Shown here: one piece after another, positions 17,600 to 26,001 of the stretch
Layout: every line of letters begins with the position of its first letter
Position numbering within the stretch: the first letter of the stretch is position 1
Origin: Nitrospirillum viridazoti CBAmc
Lineage (GTDB): Bacteria > Pseudomonadota > Alphaproteobacteria > Azospirillales > Azospirillaceae
Assembly (NCBI RefSeq): GCF_000730165.1
Contig: NZ_CP022110.1
Span: 372,001-436,000, forward strand
Direction of reading: 5' to 3'
DNA length: 64,000 nucleotides
Notes under the pieces: generated by a model
What the model saw: the letters and a program-made list of their open reading frames with translations, nothing else
Told to the model about the DNA's origin: nothing
The model's database searches: none
Position numbers and translations under genes: made by a program

Positions 17600-18382
17600 A
17601 TGCGCCTGTTCCACGTCGAAAGGATGGCCGCATTGCCTGTGGAGAGGGCGTCCGATGATTATGAAAGCTCTGGCGCCGGCCGTCCAGCCCGCCCGCTGGT
17701 GTCTTGGATACGGCGGCTGGCGCCCCTTGGCCTTTTAGTGGCGGGACTTATTGTGGTGCTGGGGACCGGCGGGCACCACTGGTTGACGGTGGAGGCCCTG
17801 TCCGGCCGGCTGGCGGATCTCTCCGCCCTGGTCGCCGGCCATCCCGCCTGGGCGGCGGCGGCACTGTTCGGCGTGGCGCTGGGCGTGGCCGCCTTGTCCC
17901 TGCCGGCGGCCACGGTGGTCAGCCTGGCGGCGGGTTATGCCTTCGGCGCCGGCCTGGGGGCGCTGCTCTCCGTGGCGGGCGGCACCCTTGGCGGCACCTT
18001 GGCCTTCCTGGCCCTGCGCCGGGCCGGCGTGGGGGGGATGGCGGGGCGGCTTCCCGGCTGGCTGAGGCCGGTCGCGGACCGGCCCTGGGCCGTCATCCTG
18101 GTGCTGCGCCTGCTGCCGATCATGCCGTTTTCCGCCATCAACGTGCTGGCGGCGGCGATTCGCATGCCGGTATCCATCTTCATCATCGGCACGGGCCTGG
18201 GCGCCTATCCGCCGCAATTCCTCTATGCCTTGCTGGGCGCGCGGCTGCCGGCGCTGCTGGCGGCGGGGGATCGGCCGGGCCTGGGGCTGGTGCTGCGGCC
18301 CGAGATGGGCGGGCCCCTGGCCCTGCTGGTGCTGCTGGCCCTGGCGCCGGTGGCGATTCGCCATTGGCGGCGTGGTGTCTGA
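17600..18382 (+). CDS. TVP38/TMEM64-family membrane protein
   Basis: This encodes 260 residues with about six hydrophobic segments, beginning with LGLLVAGLIVVLGTG near residue 43. The family (SNARE-associated/DedA-like) signature is visible in AAGYAFGAGLGALLSVAGGT and in LRLLPIMPFSAINVLAAAIR, with a conserved Gly-rich re-entrant loop and the F/P-x-x-x-N motif. These proteins are thought to be lipid scramblases or transporters in the inner membrane; the substrate here is unknown. It is divergent from rpmH. A start at 17624 (ATG) is also possible. Confidence 0.85.
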   Translation: MRLFHVERMAALPVERASDDYESSGAGRPARPLVSWIRRLAPLGLLVAGLIVVLGTGGHHWLTVEALSGRLADLSALVAGHPAWAAAALFGVALGVAALSLPAATVVSLAAGYAFGAGLGALLSVAGGTLGGTLAFLALRRAGVGGMAGRLPGWLRPVADRPWAVILVLRLLPIMPFSAINVLAAAIRMPVSIFIIGTGLGAYPPQFLYALLGARLPALLAAGDRPGLGLVLRPEMGGPLALLVLLALAPVAIRHWRRGV

Positions 18383-18460
18383 GTCGCGATCCGGTGAGTC
18401 GCGTTTCGGCGATTAGGCCCCACTTAATAAGAGAGACACCAAGAAGAAGGAGGGTCGCCC

Positions 18461-19231
18461 ATGGCCTGGGATCCCGCGCAGTATGGATTGTTCGAGGCGG
18501 CGCGCGCCCGCCCGGGGCATGACCTCATCGCGGCCTTGCCGCCGTGCAAGCCCGCCACCGTGGTGGATTTGGGCTGCGGCGCGGGCAAGCTGACCATGGC
18601 GCTGGCCAACCGCTGGTCGGCGGCGGAGGTGGCCGGCATCGACAGCTCATCCGCCATGCTGGGGCGCGCCGCCCTGCTGGACGCCCGTGTCGCCTGGGAA
18701 CTGGGCGACATCCGCCACTGGACGCCCAAGGCGCCGGTGGATGTGCTGTTTTCCAACGCCGCCCTGCAGTGGGTGGAGGGGCATGGGACCCTATTCCCCC
18801 GCCTGCTCAGGGGCGTGGCGCCCGGCGGCGTGATGGCGGTGCAGATGCCGCGCAACTTCGCCTCCCCCTCCCACACCCTGCTGCGTCAGCTGGCGGAGGA
18901 TGGGCCCTGGGCGGCGGCGCTGGCGGGCAAGCTGCGCGAGGCGCCGGTGCACGACCCCGCGCAGTATTACGACTGGCTGGCCCCCATCGCCGCCCACGTG
19001 GATGTGTGGGAGACGGAGTATCTGCACGTGCTGGACGGCCCCGATCCCGTCCTGGAATGGACCAAGGCCACCGCCATGCTACCCGTGCTGGAAACGCTGC
19101 AGGGCGCCGAACTGGCGGATTTCACGGAGCGCTACCGCGCCGCCCTGGCCGCCGCCTACCCGCGCCGCGCCGACGGCCGCACGCTGTTCCCCTTCCGCCG
19201 GCTGTTCATGGTCGCTACCCGGGCGTCCTGA
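18461..19231 (+). CDS. tam: Trans-aconitate 2-methyltransferase-like
   Basis: This is a predicted S-adenosylmethionine-dependent methyltransferase of 256 residues. It starts MAWDPAQYGLFEAARARP, typical of Tam, followed by SAM motif I VVDLGCGAGKLT. FSNAALQWVEGH and VQMPRNFASPSH are characteristic Tam segments. Tam esterifies trans-aconitate, detoxifying an inhibitor of aconitase. A strong ribosome site (AAGGAGGG) precedes the ATG. It follows the TVP38-type gene by 78 bp and may share its transcript. Confidence 0.88.
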   Translation: MAWDPAQYGLFEAARARPGHDLIAALPPCKPATVVDLGCGAGKLTMALANRWSAAEVAGIDSSSAMLGRAALLDARVAWELGDIRHWTPKAPVDVLFSNAALQWVEGHGTLFPRLLRGVAPGGVMAVQMPRNFASPSHTLLRQLAEDGPWAAALAGKLREAPVHDPAQYYDWLAPIAAHVDVWETEYLHVLDGPDPVLEWTKATAMLPVLETLQGAELADFTERYRAALAAAYPRRADGRTLFPFRRLFMVATRAS

Positions 19232-19298
19232 AATTGACGGGAAACGGGTATAGGCGGAAAATGGCGCATCCCGTCCTCGTTTTCCCGTAAGAGGCCCC

Positions 19299-19661
19299 AT
19301 GACCGTCCTTGAGGTCGCCGTCTACGCCCTGGTGCTGACCGGCGGCAAGACCCCGTTCTTCTGTGAGCAAAAGGACCAGGTGGCGGCCCCAATGGTGGTG
19401 GAATGCACCAACGGCCTGTCGGCGACGGAGGAGAAGGGCGTCATCCACTACGGCAACGGCGTGGTGGTCTCCCGCTTGCCCGATGGCAACCTGTCCTTCT
19501 CCAACGGCATCACCGCGCACTGGGGCGCCGGCAGCTGGGTGCAGTTCAGCAATGGCATCAGCATGCGCCGCGTGGCCGGCGGCAACTTCAAGTCATCGAC
19601 CGGCATGCTGTGCGAGGCTGGCGGCACGACCAAGGCGTCGTGCCATAAGGATGAAGAGTAG
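19299..19661 (+). CDS. Hypothetical protein with repeated N-G-I motifs
   Basis: This encodes 120 residues that I do not recognise. Two Cys near the N-terminus (FFCEQ, VVECTNG) and two near the end (MLCEAGG, ASCHKDEE) could form disulfides. The middle has three short beta-like repeats: NGVVVSRLPDGNLSFSNGI, HWGAGSWVQFSNGISM and RRVAGGNFKSS. The N-terminal VAVYALVLTGG is weakly hydrophobic and may be a short signal. AAGAGGCC precedes the ATG. Codon use is like that of its neighbours. It may be a small beta-rich extracytoplasmic protein. Confidence 0.55.
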   Translation: MTVLEVAVYALVLTGGKTPFFCEQKDQVAAPMVVECTNGLSATEEKGVIHYGNGVVVSRLPDGNLSFSNGITAHWGAGSWVQFSNGISMRRVAGGNFKSSTGMLCEAGGTTKASCHKDEE

Positions 19662-19667
19662 AGGGGA

Positions 19668-20801
19668 TTAAACCACACTATCCGGGGCCAGGGCGCAGGG
19701 TTCGCCGTGGCCGGTTTCCACCTGGACGGTGGCGTGGTTGATGCGGAAGCGGGTTTTCAACTCGCGGCAGACTTGCGCCAGCAGCTGGTCGCCGTCGCGA
19801 TTGTCGGGGCGCACCAGGTGGGCGGTCAGGGCCGTGTCGGTGGTGCTGAGCGCCCAGACGTGCAGGTCGTGCACCTCCGCCACGCCGGGCAAGGCCGCCA
19901 GATAGGCGCGCACGGCGGCGAGATCCACCCCGGCCGGCACGGCGTTCAGCGCCAGGTTCAGCGATTCGCGCAGCAGCGACCAGGTGCCCAGCACGATGAC
20001 CACGCTGATGACCAGGCTGATGACCGGGTCCAGCCAGTTCCAGCCCGTCCACAGGATCAGGGCGCCGGCGATGACCACGCCCAGCGTGACCAGGGCGTCG
20101 GACGCCAGGTGCAGGAAGGCGCCGCGCAGGTTCAGGTCATGCTCCGACCCGCGCATGAACAGTAGGGCCGTGCCGCCGTTGACCAGGATGCCGCCGGCCG
20201 CCACCCACATCATGATGGTGGGGGCGGAGGGCTCGGGTTCGGTGAAGCGGCGCACCGCTTCCCAGGCGATGCCGCCGGTGACCAGCAGCAACGCCACCGC
20301 GTTGGCCAGCGCCGCCAGGATGGAGCTGCCGCCCAGGCCGTAGGTGTAGCGGCTGGAGGGGCGGCGCCGCGCCAGGATCACCGCCACCCAACTGGCGGCC
20401 AGGCCCAGCACGTCGGACAGGTTGTGACCGGCGTCGGCCAGCAGGGCCAGCGAGTTGCTGACGAAGCCGTAGAACGCCTCCGCCCCCACATAGGCCAGGT
20501 TCAGCGCGATGCCGATGGCGAAGGCCGTGCCGGCGTCGGCCGGGGCGGCGTGGTGGTGGCCGCCCAGCCCATGGCTGTGGCCATGGTGGTCGTGGCCATC
20601 GTGGTCGTGATCCTGGCCATGATCATGACCGTCGTGGTCGTCATGATCATGCCCGTGATGATCATGCCCATTGGGGCCGTGGTCGTGGTGGTCATGCCCA
20701 TGGTCATGCCCCGCGCAGCCGTGGTCATGGCCGGGTTCATGTTCGTGGTCATGGCCGCGCGCCGGGGCGGACTTGGGATGGTCGTGGTCGTGCGGGGCCA
20801 T
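19668..20801 (-). CDS. CDF-family metal cation exporter with long His-rich N-terminus
   Basis: This is a cation diffusion facilitator of 377 residues, expected to export Zn2+, Co2+ or Ni2+ from the cytoplasm. The first ~88 residues are almost entirely His, Asp and Gly (for example GHDHGQDHDHDGHDHHGHSH). About six membrane segments follow. The metal site is intact: LADAGHNLSD in TM2 and HLASDALVT in TM5. The C-terminal cytoplasmic domain (from about residue 290) has VHDLHVWALST and INHATVQVE. The long His-rich head is commonest in DmeF-like members. No metal regulator was seen beside it. Confidence 0.92.
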   Translation of the reverse strand: MAPHDHDHPKSAPARGHDHEHEPGHDHGCAGHDHGHDHHDHGPNGHDHHGHDHDDHDGHDHGQDHDHDGHDHHGHSHGLGGHHHAAPADAGTAFAIGIALNLAYVGAEAFYGFVSNSLALLADAGHNLSDVLGLAASWVAVILARRRPSSRYTYGLGGSSILAALANAVALLLVTGGIAWEAVRRFTEPEPSAPTIMMWVAAGGILVNGGTALLFMRGSEHDLNLRGAFLHLASDALVTLGVVIAGALILWTGWNWLDPVISLVISVVIVLGTWSLLRESLNLALNAVPAGVDLAAVRAYLAALPGVAEVHDLHVWALSTTDTALTAHLVRPDNRDGDQLLAQVCRELKTRFRINHATVQVETGHGEPCALAPDSVV

Positions 20802-20918
20802 GGGCTTCGGGGACGGCTCGGGGATGGGCGGGCGGCAACCATACCGTGGGTGGGCCCAGGGGCGCCACCGGCTTGGATCCCGGCGGGCTTATGCCGCAGT
20901 CTTGGTGCCGCAGGGGGC

Positions 20919-21905
20919 CTACGCGCCGGCGCCGCCGGCGGAGGCCGCTGCCTCGGCGGTCTTGGCCAGGGTCAGCTGATCCAGCCGGGTGCGATAACCG
21001 ACGACGGCGGCCAGCACCTCGTTCATGCGCTTTTCCGGATCGTCCACCCGGCTGGTCAGGCCCATCAGGGCGTGGGCCTCGCGGCGCAGCGCCTCCACCT
21101 CGTCGGCGGGCAGGGTGCCACGGGTCTTCAGGATGCCCAGCAGGTTTTCCATGCGGCGGATGTGGGTGGTGGCCTCCAGCCGCAGCTCCCCCGGGGGCAG
21201 GCGCCGCTCCAGGTCTTCCAGCACATGGGCCGCCCGCAGGGCATGGTCCATGGCGCGCTTTTCTGGCGGGTGCACCGACAGGCCGGGCAGGGCGAATTCC
21301 ACCAGGAACGCGACCTGGAAGCCGTGGCGGATGACCTTTTCCGAATCGATGACCTGGGCGGCGTGGGCCGTCAGTTCATGGATGTTCACGCGGTCGAACT
21401 CCCCCGTGCACTTCAGTCGCAGGGGGTTGGGCACATCGATCAGCTGCACCACCTGTCCCTCGCGGGGGCTGCGGCGGCGGTCCGGCCCGATATAGTCGCT
21501 GGTGACGACGAACTTCTTGCGGTTCTCGATCAGGTTGACCAGCCGGTCTTGCACCTGCTTGGGCGAATAGGGCTTCACCAGGATGTCGTCCGCGCCGGAA
21601 CCGGCGAAGCGGATCATCATCTGCTGTGTGGGGTTCCAGGTCATGACGATGGCGCCCACGAAGGGGTTCAGCGTCGTCAGGCCGTGGCGGATGGCGTGGA
21701 TCCAGCGCAGGGCGGCCCCCTCCGCCTGGTCGGCATCCAGGATGACCAGATCTATGGTGGCCGGGCTGCCGGCGGCCTCAGCCAGGTTGGCATGGTCCGT
21801 CACCTTGTCCATGCCCATGCGGGCCAGCATGGCGCGCAGGATGCGCCGGGTGTTCAGGTCGGCATCAACCAGCAGGGTCTGGATCTTGCTGAGATCGGTG
21901 GCCAT
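20919..21905 (-). CDS. Response-regulator receiver protein with alpha-helical C-terminal domain
   Basis: This has 328 residues from the ATG at 21905 (an in-frame TTG lies six codons upstream). The N-terminal receiver domain (residues 1-125) has the acidic pair in LLVDADLN, phosphoacceptor Asp in LVILDADQ and the conserved Lys in LVKPYSPKQ. The remaining 200 residues are helical with no DNA-binding or enzymatic motif (IGPDRRRSPRE linker, then VNIHELTAHAAQVIDSE). It is therefore an orphan single-output regulator of unknown output. The segment IGPDRRR recurs in alphaproteobacterial CheY-like proteins linked to motility; that link is inference here. Confidence 0.85.
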   Translation of the reverse strand: MATDLSKIQTLLVDADLNTRRILRAMLARMGMDKVTDHANLAEAAGSPATIDLVILDADQAEGAALRWIHAIRHGLTTLNPFVGAIVMTWNPTQQMMIRFAGSGADDILVKPYSPKQVQDRLVNLIENRKKFVVTSDYIGPDRRRSPREGQVVQLIDVPNPLRLKCTGEFDRVNIHELTAHAAQVIDSEKVIRHGFQVAFLVEFALPGLSVHPPEKRAMDHALRAAHVLEDLERRLPPGELRLEATTHIRRMENLLGILKTRGTLPADEVEALRREAHALMGLTSRVDDPEKRMNEVLAAVVGYRTRLDQLTLAKTAEAAASAGGAGA

Positions 21906-22224
21906 GGGGGCGGCGGACTTCAAGGCGGCGAGGGCCGGCGGGCCGGCGTCTCAGGGGACCAGGGGATGAGCCGCGGGTGGTCATTCCGACAGCCCAACGA
22001 CGCGGGCGAATCATGGCCGTTTACCGTCAAGAATGCAATAAATGCGAGAACAGGTGGCCGGATCCGAAAGGATGCCCCCGATAGTGGCGGTCAAGCCGCC
22101 AAGACCCGCTGGTATTCCCCATCGGCGAGTTCTGAAATCAGGGGGCGGTCACGCCCCCTGATACATGGGTGCCACGGGGCGGCGCCCGCTTTGGCCAATG
22201 ATGGCCGGGGCATCGGCCAGGCGA
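21906..22224. other. Intergenic region upstream of response regulator, downstream of deoA
   Basis: This holds no convincing gene. It contains the promoter side of the minus-strand response regulator and, at 22137-22163, a perfect hairpin likely to end the deoA transcript. A stretch around 22010-22060 is relatively AT-rich (caagaatgcaataaatgcga) and could hold the regulator's promoter. Confidence 0.5.
22137..22163 (-). terminator. Hairpin terminator downstream of deoA
   Basis: A perfect ten-base stem, ATCAGGGGGC / GCCCCCTGAT, with a five-base loop, followed on the minus strand by TTTC. It lies about 60 bp past the deoA stop. Confidence 0.65.
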
Positions 22225-23547
22225 TCAGCCGAGGATGCGCTCTGTCACCGTGGGGCCGCGTGTGGCCGGGCCGGCGCCCAGGGTGAAGGCCTGGCGTAAA
22301 GCCGCCACGGCGGCATCGGCGTCTGCCTCGGTGGCGGCGTGCACGCGGGCCAGCGGCCGGCCGGCGGGATCGACCTGGTCGCCCAATCCCACGATGCCGG
22401 TGAAGCCGACGCGATGGTCCACGCCGTCCTGCGGCCGGGTGCGGCCGCCGCCCAGGGCCACCACGGCGATGCCGACGGCGCGGGTGTCCACGGCGGTGAC
22501 GGTGCCCGCCTCCGCCGCATGGATGTCGCGCACCACCGGTGCCGCGGCCAGGTAGGTGTCCGACCGTTCCAGGAAGTCGGCCGGGCCCCCCAGGGCGGTC
22601 ACCATGCGGCTGAAGCGGTCGGCGGCGCTGCCGTCGGCCAGGGCCCGGTCCACCTTGGCCCGCGCCTCATCCAGATCCGTGGCCAGCTTGCCCAGCAGCA
22701 CCAGTTCGGCCGTCAGCTCCCGCGTCACATCCCACAGGCGGGCCTCCGGCGCCTCGCCCTTCAGGATGGCCACGCACTCCGCCACCTCCACCGCGTTGCC
22801 GGCGGTGGTGCCCAGCACCTCGTTCATGTCGGTCAGCAGCGACACAGTGGGCAGGCCGGCGCCGCGCGCCACGCTGGCGATGCTGCGGGCCAGGGCCTGG
22901 GCGTCATCGTACTTGGCCATGAAGGCACCGCTGCCGAACTTCACGTCCATGACCAGGCCGTCCAGCCCCGCGGCCAGCTTCTTGGACAGGATGCTGGCGG
23001 TGATGAGGTCGATGCTTTCCACCGTCGCGGTCACGTCGCGGATGGAGTAGAGGCGGCGGTCGGCCGGCGCCAGGTCGGACGTGGCGCCGATGACGGCACA
23101 GCCCACCTCGCGCACTACCTGGCGCAGCCTCTCCAGGTCCGGCTGCACGACATAGCCGGGGATGCTTTCCATCTTGTCGAAGGTGCCGCCGGTGTGGCCC
23201 AGGCCCCGGCCGGACAGCATGGGCACGAAGCCGCCGCAGGCCGCCACCAGGGGCGCCAGCAGCAGGCTGACCTTGTCGCCGACGCCACCGGTGGAATGCT
23301 TGTCTAGGATGGGGCCGGGCAGGTTCTGCGACCGCCATTCCATCACCGTGCCGGACTGGGTCATGGCGCGGGTCAGGGCCACGCGCTCCTCCATCTCCAG
23401 CCCCTGGAAATAGACGGCCATGGCGAAGGCGGCGGCCTGGCCCTCGGTGACGCGGCCGTCGGTCAGGCCGCGCACGAAGTCGGTAATGTCCGCGGCGGCC
23501 AGGCGGCCGCCATCACGCTTCTGGCGGATGATTTCTTGGGGAAGCAT
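22225..23547 (-). CDS. deoA: Thymidine phosphorylase
   Basis: DeoA splits thymidine with phosphate into thymine and deoxyribose-1-phosphate. From the ATG at 23547 it has 440 residues, the normal length. The pyrimidine-phosphorylase signature is clear: KHSTGGVGDKVS, SGRGLGHTGGTFDKME and VMDVKFGSGAFM. The C-terminal domain (from about residue 340) has GGGRTRPQDGVDHRVGF. An open frame extends upstream to 23763 but overlaps deoC and is not coding. It is the last gene of a cdd-deoC-deoA operon. Confidence 0.96.
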   Translation of the reverse strand: MLPQEIIRQKRDGGRLAAADITDFVRGLTDGRVTEGQAAAFAMAVYFQGLEMEERVALTRAMTQSGTVMEWRSQNLPGPILDKHSTGGVGDKVSLLLAPLVAACGGFVPMLSGRGLGHTGGTFDKMESIPGYVVQPDLERLRQVVREVGCAVIGATSDLAPADRRLYSIRDVTATVESIDLITASILSKKLAAGLDGLVMDVKFGSGAFMAKYDDAQALARSIASVARGAGLPTVSLLTDMNEVLGTTAGNAVEVAECVAILKGEAPEARLWDVTRELTAELVLLGKLATDLDEARAKVDRALADGSAADRFSRMVTALGGPADFLERSDTYLAAAPVVRDIHAAEAGTVTAVDTRAVGIAVVALGGGRTRPQDGVDHRVGFTGIVGLGDQVDPAGRPLARVHAATEADADAAVAALRQAFTLGAGPATRGPTVTERILG

Positions 23548-23614
23548 GGAATGGTCCGTTCGCGTATGGGGGCGTCCGCCGGAGGGGCGGCGCGGAAGGT
23601 CGATGAAAGGGGGC

Positions 23615-24424
23615 TCAATACCTGCTGGTAGTCGCCGGCCGGCCGTCGCCCTGGCCCAGGGCTGCCAGCAGGGCATCCAGCAGGCCCGAGGCGCCGAAGC
23701 GGAAGGTGGCTGGGCTGACCCAGCCGGGGCCGCAGATCTTGTCGGCCAGCGCCAGATAGTCACGCGCCCCGTCCAGGTCGCGGATGCCGCCGGAGGCCTT
23801 GAAGCCCACGGGCCGGCGAGGATTGCCGTCGTCGTCCGGCTTCAGGCTGTCGCGGCAGGCCTCCAGCATGATGCGGGCGGCCCCCAGGGTGGCGCCGATC
23901 TGCACCTTGCCGGTGGAGGTCTTCAGGAAATCGGCGCCGTTGCGCACGGCGATCTCCACCGCCCTTTCGATGAAGACGGGCTTGGCCAGGCTGCCGGTTT
24001 CCAGGATGACTTTCATGACGGCATCGCCCGCCGCCTCGCGCGTGGCGGCCAGCACCTCATCCGGCTGGGTGCTGTTGGGGTAGTGCATGATGCTGTGATA
24101 GGGGATGACCACGTCGATCTCGTCGGCGCCGTCGGCCAGGGCGGCCAGCGTCTGCTCCGCCACCTTTTCCGGTGACAGGCTGCCGCCGGGAAAGTTCACC
24201 ACCGTGGCGATGCGCACGCCCGTGCCGGCCAGCCGCGCGCGCGCCTGGGGGACGAAGCTGGGCCACAGGCAGACGGCGGCCACGCGGCCCGCCGGGCTGA
24301 CGGCCCGGGCGCACAGCGCGTCGGTCGTGGCCTCGTCCTCTTCCTCGTTCAGGCTCGTCAGGTCCAGCAGCGGCAGGGCGCGGCGGGCCAGGGCCTTTCC
24401 TTCTGGCGACTGGGGATCGGTCAT
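23615..24424 (-). CDS. deoC: Deoxyribose-phosphate aldolase
   Basis: DeoC cleaves 2-deoxyribose-5-phosphate to glyceraldehyde-3-phosphate and acetaldehyde, the last step of deoxynucleoside breakdown. The 269-residue protein has the Schiff-base lysine in FLKTSTGK and the proton-relay lysine in GFKASGGIRD. VVNFPGGS and ADEIDVVIPY are the usual barrel strands. It lies between cdd and deoA with short gaps, as expected for a nucleoside-salvage operon. No phosphopentomutase gene is in this cluster. Confidence 0.96.
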   Translation of the reverse strand: MTDPQSPEGKALARRALPLLDLTSLNEEEDEATTDALCARAVSPAGRVAAVCLWPSFVPQARARLAGTGVRIATVVNFPGGSLSPEKVAEQTLAALADGADEIDVVIPYHSIMHYPNSTQPDEVLAATREAAGDAVMKVILETGSLAKPVFIERAVEIAVRNGADFLKTSTGKVQIGATLGAARIMLEACRDSLKPDDDGNPRRPVGFKASGGIRDLDGARDYLALADKICGPGWVSPATFRFGASGLLDALLAALGQGDGRPATTSRY

Positions 24425-24436
24425 GGCGCTACCAGA

Positions 24437-24925
24437 TTAGAAACTGAGGTTGTCCGGCCCAAAGGAGAAGGGCAGCAGCTGGTCCATGGTGAAGGTGGCG
24501 CGCACCCCCTCCGGCCCGGCCACATGGATCAGGGTGTCGGGCGTGGAGAATTCGCGCAGGCGCTGGCGGCAGCCGCCGCAGGGCGTGCACAGGCCCGATG
24601 TGTCGGCGGACGGGTCAGCCGGCGCGCCGATGACCACGATCTCGGCGATGCGCTTCTTTCCGCCCGCCACCATGGCGCCGATGGCGCTGGCCTCCGCGCA
24701 CTGGCCCTGCGGATAGGCCGCGTTTTCCACGTTGCCGCCGGCGAAGACGGCGCCGTCCGGCGTGCGCAGGGCCGCCCCCACCAGGAAACGGGAATAGGGC
24801 GCGTGGGCATGGCCGCGCGCGGCCGCCGCGGCGGCGAACAGTTCAGGCACGGCCGCAGTGGGGGCCGCAGTGGGGGCCGCAGTGGGGGCCGGTGTGGGGG
24901 CCGGGGCGGGCGGGGTGGCGGTCAT
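24437..24925 (-). CDS. cdd: Cytidine deaminase
   Basis: Cdd converts cytidine and deoxycytidine to uridine and deoxyuridine. From the ATG at 24925, with AGGAG twelve bases upstream, it has 162 residues. The core matches small tetrameric deaminases: PYSRFLVGAAL, GGNVENAAYP, zinc-binding CAEASA with catalytic Glu, and PCGGCRQRL. The first ~25 residues are an added Pro/Thr/Ala tail made by a 12-bp DNA repeat and are probably disordered. It is the first gene of the cdd-deoC-deoA operon. Confidence 0.95.
   Translation of the reverse strand: MTATPPAPAPTPAPTAAPTAAPTAAVPELFAAAAAARGHAHAPYSRFLVGAALRTPDGAVFAGGNVENAAYPQGQCAEASAIGAMVAGGKKRIAEIVVIGAPADPSADTSGLCTPCGGCRQRLREFSTPDTLIHVAGPEGVRATFTMDQLLPFSFGPDNLSF
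24852..24911 (+). repeat. 12-bp tandem repeat inside cdd
   Basis: Three perfect copies of GCCGCAGTGGGG (24852-24887) are followed by two diverged copies. On the coding (minus) strand they give repeating Pro-Thr-Ala-Ala and Pro-Thr-Pro-Ala. The number of copies could change by slippage without breaking the frame. Confidence 0.85.
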
Positions 24926-25072
24926 GGCCGTCGGCGTCTCCTGATCCGGGGGGTGCGGAAGGCGGGATAGGGCGGTACCAGCAGGTTGGCATGGGGACAC
25001 CGCCATAACCTGACCAAATGGTCAAGTCGCAGGGTGTGCCCAAGGCGATGGAATCGCAAGGCCCGAAAATGC

Positions 25073-25099
25073 GAAAGCGGCCTTTGAGGGACCGCTTTC
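25073..25099 (-). terminator. Hairpin terminator downstream of cheZ
   Basis: An eight-base stem, GAAAGCGG / CCGCTTTC, with an eleven-base loop, followed on the minus strand by GCATTTTC. It lies about 60 bp past the cheZ-like stop. Confidence 0.6.
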
Positions 25100-25156
25100 A
25101 CCACTTTCAGGCGCTGGTGTGCCGCCCTGCGGCGGCCATCTTAATCAAACCCCGTC

Positions 25157-25996
25157 TTAATCAAACAGGGCGTCGATGTCAGACTGGCTGCTGGGACCGG
25201 TGGGCTTGGCCGGCTTGGGCGCCTCGCCACCGGCGGCATTGAACAGGGCGTCGATGTTGTCCTGGCTGACGTCCGTCAGGGACGGGCCATTCAGCAGGTG
25301 GGCGTCCGGGCGGGTGTCGCCGGGCTTGGTGGACATCATCGGGTCGCCGTTGCCTTCCACCCCCCAGATGCCGATCATCGCCGCCACGCGATGCTCGATA
25401 TAGCGCAGCGTGTTCACCACCTTGGTGGTGCGCTGGCCGGTGATGTCCTGGAAGCTGCAGGCCATCAGGATGGACATGACGTGGTTTTCGATATCGGTGG
25501 CGATTTCGATCACGTCGATGTGACCGGTGCGGGCCAGACGTTCGGTGGTGGCCTGGATGGCCTCCGCGGCGGACAGGATGTCGCTGGTCGCCCGTTCCGT
25601 CGCGGTGACGATGGCGTCCAGTTCCGAGGTGGCGGCCAGGATGCGGCTGTTGGCCGAATCCTTGGGCACCATCTGGGCGATTTCCTGCTTGGTCTGCTCG
25701 ATATGCGAAGACAGCTGCCGCAGTTCATGCCGCATCATGTGCATGTGCGGGTGCTGGCCGGCGATGGCCATGCTGCCATCGCTCAGCTGATGGCTCATGG
25801 ACTGCAGCTTACCGACCTCGGTCCGCAGCATGCCCAGCAAATCCCCGCCGGTGGACGCGCCTACGTTCCGCATATGGGCGTCGCGCTTTTCCAGAAAGGC
25901 GCGGGTCCGCGGATCGTTCAGCAACTCGGCCTCAATAGCCGTGTAATCGGCGGCCGTGATGGCCGCCGTTTCAACCACACCCGTCTTCTGGCCCAT
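25157..25996 (-). CDS. cheZ: CheZ-like chemotaxis phosphatase with two FliM-like C-terminal peptides
   Basis: This is predicted to dephosphorylate CheY-P. It has 279 residues, mostly a long helical hairpin: TEVGKLQSMSHQLSDG, then HELRQLSSHIEQTKQEIAQ, then TSDILSAAEAIQATTERLA. The conserved CheZ segment SILMACSFQDITGQRTTKV carries the catalytic Asp-x-x-x-Gln motif (DITGQ). The C-terminus ends in SQSDIDALFD and, 30 residues earlier, has SQDNIDALFN. Both resemble the CheY-P-binding SQAEIDALLN peptide at the N-terminus of FliM. It directly follows cheY. Confidence 0.88.
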   Translation of the reverse strand: MGQKTGVVETAAITAADYTAIEAELLNDPRTRAFLEKRDAHMRNVGASTGGDLLGMLRTEVGKLQSMSHQLSDGSMAIAGQHPHMHMMRHELRQLSSHIEQTKQEIAQMVPKDSANSRILAATSELDAIVTATERATSDILSAAEAIQATTERLARTGHIDVIEIATDIENHVMSILMACSFQDITGQRTTKVVNTLRYIEHRVAAMIGIWGVEGNGDPMMSTKPGDTRPDAHLLNGPSLTDVSQDNIDALFNAAGGEAPKPAKPTGPSSQSDIDALFD

Positions 25997-26001
25997 GCGG
26001 G

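Noticed and set aside
20560-20770. DNA-level tandem repeat
   Set aside because: The periodicity comes from His/Asp/Gly codons of the exporter head, with no constant repeat unit.
20424-22286. A 620-codon open frame on the plus strand with Met/Val-rich start
   Set aside because: Its hydrophobic-looking beginning is the antisense of the His-rich head of the CDF exporter, and the rest is antisense to the response regulator.
24852-24911. CRISPR-like array
   Set aside because: The units are 12 bp, directly abutting, without spacers, and lie inside the cdd reading frame.
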